Assembly: GCA_963697365.1 (NCBI GenBank)
Contig: CAVONT010000013.1
Span: 1-64,000 of the forward strand
DNA: 64,000 nt
From: CAIXZV01 sp963697365
GTDB taxonomy: Bacteria; Chloroflexota; Limnocylindria; Limnocylindrales; CSP1-4
Reading direction: 5' to 3'
The position numbers were made by a program, and so were the translations under genes. How positions within the stretch are numbered: position 1 is the stretch's first letter; each line of letters starts with the position of its first letter. A model generated the notes under the pieces. The model was not told the DNA's origin. It saw nothing but the letters and a program-made list of their open reading frames with translations, and did not search any database. This document shows, in pieces, positions 58,963 through 64,000 of this stretch.

Positions 58963-59919
58963 ATGAAGATCGGCATCGTCCTGCCCCAGGGCAGCTCCGA
59001 CGGACCGGGCGCGATCGCCTGGACCCGCATCCGCGACCTCGCCCGCCACGCGGAGGCAGCCGGGCTCGACAGCCTGTGGGCCTACGACCACCTGGTCTTC
59101 CGCATCCCTGATGCCCATGGGGTCATCGAGGAGGACGGGATCCACGAGGCCTGGACGATCCTGACGGCGGTGGCCGCGAGCACCGAATGCATCGGTCTCG
59201 GGACCATCGTGCTGGGCACGGGCTTCCGCCCGCCGGCGCTCACCGCCAAGATGGCGGCCACGCTGGACGAGGTCGCCGGCGGCCGGCTGACGCTGGGCCT
59301 CGGCACGGGCTGGCACGAGCCCGAGTACCGCGCGTTCGGCTATCCCTTCGACCATCTCGCGAGCCGGTTCGAGGAGTCGCTCCGGATCATCGTGCCGCTG
59401 CTGCGCGGCGAGCGCGTGACCGTCACGGGGACCTATCACCAGGTCGACGACGCCGTGCTGATTCCGCCGCCCCGCCGGCCCGGTGACCCCACCGGCACCT
59501 CCGGCACATCGAGCACCTCCGGCACGGGCGCCATGCCGATCCTCGTCGCCGCCAAGGGCGAGCGCGTCCTGCGCCTGACGGCCCGCTGGGCCGACGCCTG
59601 GAACACGGCCTGGTTCGCCAATCCCGACGAACGGTTCGCCCAGCGCCGGGCCGACCTCCGCACCGCCTGCGATGCCGAGGGCCGCGACCCCGCGACGCTC
59701 GAGGTCACCGTGGGCATCAGCGTGGACACCGACGCCACGGCGCGCGCGTCAGACGGGCCCCCGGCACTCCCCGGCCGCGACCGCGGCGAGGTCGCACGCG
59801 CCTTCGACCGGTGGCGCGACGAGGGCGTCGGACACCTCCAGGTCAGCCTCAAGGCGGTGGACGAACGGGCCCTCGACGACCTCGCGGCTGCCCGCCGCCT
59901 GCACCTCGGGGAGGGCTGA
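58963..59919 (+). CDS. LLM-class flavin-dependent oxidoreductase
   Basis: 318 residues from ATG 58963. Luciferase-like barrel: KIGIVLPQGSSDGPGAIAWT, AEAAGLDSLWAYDHLVFRIP, GLGTIVLGTGFRPPALTAKM, LDEVAGGRLTLGLGTGWHEP, EYRAFGYPFDHLASRFEESL. A Gly/Thr/Ser-rich loop (GTSGTSSTSGTGA) near residue 185 is an unusual low-complexity insert. It uses FMN or F420; substrate unknown. The next gene starts 3 nt after its stop. Confidence 0.9.
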   Translation: MKIGIVLPQGSSDGPGAIAWTRIRDLARHAEAAGLDSLWAYDHLVFRIPDAHGVIEEDGIHEAWTILTAVAASTECIGLGTIVLGTGFRPPALTAKMAATLDEVAGGRLTLGLGTGWHEPEYRAFGYPFDHLASRFEESLRIIVPLLRGERVTVTGTYHQVDDAVLIPPPRRPGDPTGTSGTSSTSGTGAMPILVAAKGERVLRLTARWADAWNTAWFANPDERFAQRRADLRTACDAEGRDPATLEVTVGISVDTDATARASDGPPALPGRDRGEVARAFDRWRDEGVGHLQVSLKAVDERALDDLAAARRLHLGEG

Positions 59920-59922
59920 TCC

Positions 59923-60753
59923 ATGAGCACGAGTACGAGCATGACCCCGGATCCGGACGAGCTCCCGGTCACGAGCCCGGACGAGCTTCCCGAGCACGTC
60001 GCGGCCAACCGCGAGGCATGGGACCGCTACGCACCCGAGTACGTCGCCGCGGGCGAGCGCGCGTGGGCGTGCATGCCCGGCCAGGAGACCTGGGGCATCT
60101 TCGGGTTCCCGGAGTCGCAGGTGGGGATGCTGCCCGACGACCTCGCCGGGCTCGACGTCATCGAGCTGGGCTGCGGCACCGCGTACGTGTCGGCCTGGCT
60201 CGCCCGGCGCGGCGCCCGGTCGGTGGGCATCGACAACTCGCCCAAGCAGCTCGAGACCGCCGCCCGGCTCCAGCGCGAGCACGGCATCGACTTCCCGCTG
60301 CTGCTCGGGCAACGCCGAGCGGGTCCCCTACCCCGACGCCTCCTTCGACTTCGCGATCAGCGAGTACGGCGCCGTCCTGTGGGCCGACCCGTACGCGTGG
60401 GTCCCCGAGGCCGCCCGCCTCCTCCGTCCCGGCGGCCGCCTCCACGTGCTCACCAACGGGCTGCTCACCCAGCTGACCGCTCCGCCGGACGCCGAAGCAC
60501 CCGTGGGCGATCAGCTCCTGCGTCCGCAGTTCGGGATGCACCGCGTGCAGTGGGAGGGCGAGACCTCCGTACGAGTTCCACCTGGCCCACGGCGAGTGGA
60601 TCCGGCTGTTCCGCGAGAGTGGCTTCGAGATCGAGGAGCTGCTGGAGCCGCAGGTGCCCGAGGACGCGCACCTCGACGTACGCGTACGTCCCCGTCGCGT
60701 GGGCCCGCCAGTGGCCGGCCGAGGAGATCTGGAAGGTCCGCAAGCGACGGTAG
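59923..60753 (+). CDS. class I SAM-dependent methyltransferase (frameshifts)
   Basis: About 276 residues from ATG 59923. ANREAWDRYAPEYVAAGERA, LDVIELGCGTAYVSAWLARR (SAM motif I), GARSVGIDNSPKQLETAARL; then after an indel near 60,308 NAERVPYPDASFDFAISEYG and LLRPGGRLHVLTNGLLTQLT, WIRLFRESGFEIEELLEPQV. Two more indels near 60,570 and 60,680. UbiE-like small-molecule methyltransferase, co-transcribed with the LLM oxidoreductase. Confidence 0.87.
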   Translation: MSTSTSMTPDPDELPVTSPDELPEHVAANREAWDRYAPEYVAAGERAWACMPGQETWGIFGFPESQVGMLPDDLAGLDVIELGCGTAYVSAWLARRGARSVGIDNSPKQLETAARLQREHGIDFPLLLGQRRAGPLPRRLLRLRDQRVRRRPVGRPVRVGPRGRPPPPSRRPPPRAHQRAAHPADRSAGRRSTRGRSAPASAVRDAPRAVGGRDLRTSSTWPTASGSGCSARVASRSRSCWSRRCPRTRTSTYAYVPVAWARQWPAEEIWKVRKRR

Positions 60754-60881
60754 GCCCGTGGCGCACGGCCGGTCAAGGGCAAGCAGGACCGCCACCCACC
60801 ATCGTGCCGTTCGGCCCTGCGGAGCGACCCGCGGACAAGGCACCATGGCCGCCGGGGAAGAGCACTCTACTGGAGGACCTC

Positions 60882-61964
<1,083 letters not shown>

Positions 61965-61968
61965 CGCC

Positions 61969-63168
61969 GTGGGTGCGTCGCTGCGGGTCGCGCTCCTCGT
62001 CGCCGCGAAGGACCTGCGCCAGCGGGTCCGGGACCGGACGGCACTCCTCGTCGCCGTGGTGGCGCCGCTGGGCCTCGCGTTCATCTTCAGCCAGCTGCTG
62101 GGCGGCGCCGTGGCCTTCCACGCGACGTACGTGGTCGCGGACGTTGACGGTGGCGAGCTGGGCCGTGTGCTCCGGGAGGACGTGATCGGCTCGCTGGCCG
62201 AGGCCGGGGTGGCCGACATCACGGTCGTGGCCACCGAGGCCGATGCCCGAGCGGCCGTCGAGGGCGGGACGGCCGACGCCGCCTTCATCATCCCGGCGGG
62301 CCTCACCATGGCGATCGAGGCGGGCCAGGCCTCGGCGGTCGAGGTGGTGGGCGCTCGCGACGAGGGCCTGGCCACCGAGGTCGCCCGGTCCGTCGCGCAG
62401 CGCTTCGCCGATGCGGTGGGCGCGGTGCAGCTCTCGATGGCGACGGTGGGCCAGCTCGACGCACCCCTGGCGCCGACGCCCGAGCGCATGGCCCAGGTGG
62501 CAGCGGCCGCACGAGCCGCCGTCGACCCTGTCGTCCTGGTGAACCTCGAGGCCGATCTCCGCCAGCTGTCGCTGCCCTCCTACTTCGCCGCGTCGATGGC
62601 CATCCTGTTCCTGTTCTTCTCGGCCCAGGTGGGGTTCGTGAGCCTGTTCGAGGAGCGGCGCAACGGGACGCTGGCCCGCATGCTCGCCGGGCCGATCGCG
62701 CCGACGTCGGTGCTCCTGGGCAAGGCGCTCGGATCCTTCGTGCTCACGCTCGTGTCGCTGGTGATCCTGATCGTCGCGACGACGCTCGCGATCAAGGCCG
62801 ACTGGGGCCCGGTGCCCGGCGTGGCGCTGATGGTCCTGGCGGTGATCGTGGCCGCCATCGGGATCACGGCGCTCGTCACCTCGTTCACGCGAACGGCGGA
62901 GGCGGCCGGTGCCGTCAACTCGGCCGTGGCGATCACCCTGGGCGTGCTGGGCGGGACCTTCTCGCCCACGGCGCAGGCGCCCGAGGTGATGGAGACGCTC
63001 GCGCTCCTGACGCCGCACGGCTGGTTCCTGCGCGGCCTCGCCGACATGCACGGGGCGTCCCCGTCGTGGACGGCCGCGCTGCCCGCGGTGGGGGTGCTCC
63101 TGGCCATCGGCCTCGTCACGGGCGCGATCGGGTTCGCACGCGCGCGCCGCCTCGTGATGGCCCGATGA
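61969..63168 (+). CDS. ABC-2 type permease
   Basis: 399 residues from GTG 61969. One N-terminal helix (ALLVAVVAPLGLAFIFSQLL), a ~190-residue extracytoplasmic domain (GGTADAAFIIPAGLTMAIEA), then five helices including YFAASMAILFLFFSAQVGFV, GNGTLARMLAGPI-like RRNGTLARMLAGPIAPTSVL and LLTPHGWFLRGLADMHG. YhgE/DrrB-like ABC-2 architecture. Forms the channel with the second permease. Confidence 0.92.
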   Translation: MGASLRVALLVAAKDLRQRVRDRTALLVAVVAPLGLAFIFSQLLGGAVAFHATYVVADVDGGELGRVLREDVIGSLAEAGVADITVVATEADARAAVEGGTADAAFIIPAGLTMAIEAGQASAVEVVGARDEGLATEVARSVAQRFADAVGAVQLSMATVGQLDAPLAPTPERMAQVAAAARAAVDPVVLVNLEADLRQLSLPSYFAASMAILFLFFSAQVGFVSLFEERRNGTLARMLAGPIAPTSVLLGKALGSFVLTLVSLVILIVATTLAIKADWGPVPGVALMVLAVIVAAIGITALVTSFTRTAEAAGAVNSAVAITLGVLGGTFSPTAQAPEVMETLALLTPHGWFLRGLADMHGASPSWTAALPAVGVLLAIGLVTGAIGFARARRLVMAR

Positions 63169-63211
63169 GCGGCATCGGCGCGGCGGTGACCCGATGAGCG
63201 GCATCGGCAAG
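63163..63211 (+). repeat. duplicated start-site segment between permease genes
   Basis: CCGATGAGCGGCATCGGC occurs at 63163 and again 29 nt later at 63192. The first ATG overlaps the permease stop (ATGA) and opens a ten-codon frame (MSGIGAAVTR) that stops exactly on the second ATG. Confidence 0.75.
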
Positions 63212-64000
63212 GCCCTGGACCTCGCGCGGATCAACCTCCTCCGCCAGGTCCGCGACCGCTCCGACCTGTTCTTCGTGTTCGTCCTGCCCACGATCGTGAT
63301 CATCGCGCTGGGCCTGCAGTTCGGAGGCAGCTCACGGGCACGCCTGGGCGTCGTCGTGCGAGCCCGGCGACATCGCCGCCGCCCAGCTCGTCGAGGCGCT
63401 CGCCGAGGACGGCATGCGCTTCGAGCTGCGCGAGTTCCCCGACGAGGCCACGCTGATCGGCGAGGTCGAGCGGGGGCGGCTCGAGGCGGGACTCATCGTG
63501 CCCGCCGGGTTCACAGGGGCGCTCGCGGGCAGACGAGCCTGTCGAGGTGACGTACGTCGGGACCAACGACAGCCTGGCGCTCGGGCTGCGGGCGCCGGTC
63601 GAGGCGGCGGTGGCCCGGCTGGCGGCCGCGACGACGGCCGCGCGCGTGGCGGTCTCGCTGGACGCCGGGACCTGGGACGAGGCGCAGGCGGCGGCCGGGG
63701 CCAGCCAGGGATCCGTGCCGGGCGTCGAGGTGAAGGTGGTCGTGGTCGGCGAGCCCGGGATGTTCGCGGGCTTCAGCCAGTTCACGTTCGGCGCGTCGAC
63801 GCAGCTGATCATGTTCACGTTCCTGACGTCGTTGACCGCCGCGGGGCGCCTCGTGTACACGCGCCAGCTGGGCGTGTCACGGCGCATGCTGTCCACGCCG
63901 ACCACGCCCTGGACGATCGTCACCGGCGAGGCGCTCGGGCGGTTCGGCGTGGCCATGCTGCAGGCGGGCTACATCGTGGTGGTCACCGCCGTCGTGTTCG
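63194..64000 (+). CDS. ABC-2 type permease, partial at window end
   Basis: Starts at ATG 63194 (MSGIGKALDLARINLLRQVR) and runs off the window. Helix LFFVFVLPTIVIIALGLQFG; extracytoplasmic domain with VEALAEDGMRFELREFPDEA and LEAGLIVPAGFTGAL; VEVTYVGTNDSLALGLRAPV; then FTFGASTQLIMFTFLTSLTA and LVYTRQLGVSRRMLSTPTTP. Indels near 63,360 and 63,535. Paralogue of the previous permease. Confidence 0.88.

Overview
This is a high-GC bacterial chromosome segment, most likely a metagenome-derived contig. Its style (dnaG-rpoD operon, many GTG/TTG starts, LLM-class oxidoreductase, large LuxR/STAND regulator, an HdrA-type electron-transfer cluster, no phage or conjugation genes) suggests Chloroflexota or a relative of the Actinomycetota. 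That placement is inference; no rRNA is present. Many genes carry single-base indels that break the reading frame while conserved motifs continue in the next frame. I read most of these as uncorrected sequence errors and annotate each such gene as one unit.

Layout. (1) 1-3.95 kb: poorly coding, indel-rich DNA with remnants of a GYD-domain protein, an unknown protein and a DUF3455 protein, ending at a sharp junction near 3,955. (2) 4-22.5 kb: clean chromosomal genes: YibE/F membrane protein, AhpD-like protein, MalT-type LuxR regulator, secreted protein, tRNA-Asn, rhodanese, secreted M11-like metalloprotease with FN3 domains, YtxH-like protein, sigA/rpoD and dnaG, CPBP protease, glgC, and a rubredoxin-knuckle/DinB protein. 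(3) 22.6-27.2 kb: a PrsW-type membrane protease coupled to a clan CD (C25-like) secreted peptidase and a small anchored protein. These are followed by a lower-GC pyridoxamine-oxidase-like gene between ~97-bp direct repeats, and a hemerythrin.

(4) 27.4-35.95 kb, minus strand: a nine-gene, mostly start/stop-overlapping operon arsR - dsrE-like - dsrE-like - tusA - mvhD-like - hdrA::gltD fusion - hdrA - hdrC/hdrE fusion (QmoC-like) - hemerythrin. A palindromic operator lies just before arsR. The gene set suggests a sulfur-carrier-linked, NAD(P)- and quinone-connected Hdr/Qmo complex. (5) 36.2-37.5 kb: an IS3-family element among small palindromes. (6) 37.6-39.9 kb: PadR regulator, YgaP-like protein, ECF sigma factor fused to a zinc finger, and a methyltransferase. 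(7) 40-44.4 kb: GMC oxidoreductase plus cupin, then cysE/epsC-cysK preceded by a Cys-rich leader peptide.

(8) 44.5-51.2 kb: degenerate GGDEF protein, arginine deiminase, FAD amine oxidase, mycoredoxin-like protein, lactate dehydrogenase with a repeat tail, and an aromatic/aspartate aminotransferase. (9) 51.3-57.6 kb: a GT87-like membrane protein and a complete BMP-type nucleoside ABC importer (lipoprotein, double ATPase, two permeases). (10) 58-64 kb: PH/SHOCT protein, LLM oxidoreductase, methyltransferase, and an ABC-2 export system running off the window end. A 109-nt dispersed repeat occurs at both 51.3 and 58.8 kb.

The most interesting signals are the Hdr/TusA/DsrE operon with its ArsR operator, the putative cysteine-sensing leader upstream of cysE-cysK, and the foreign gene island between long direct repeats.
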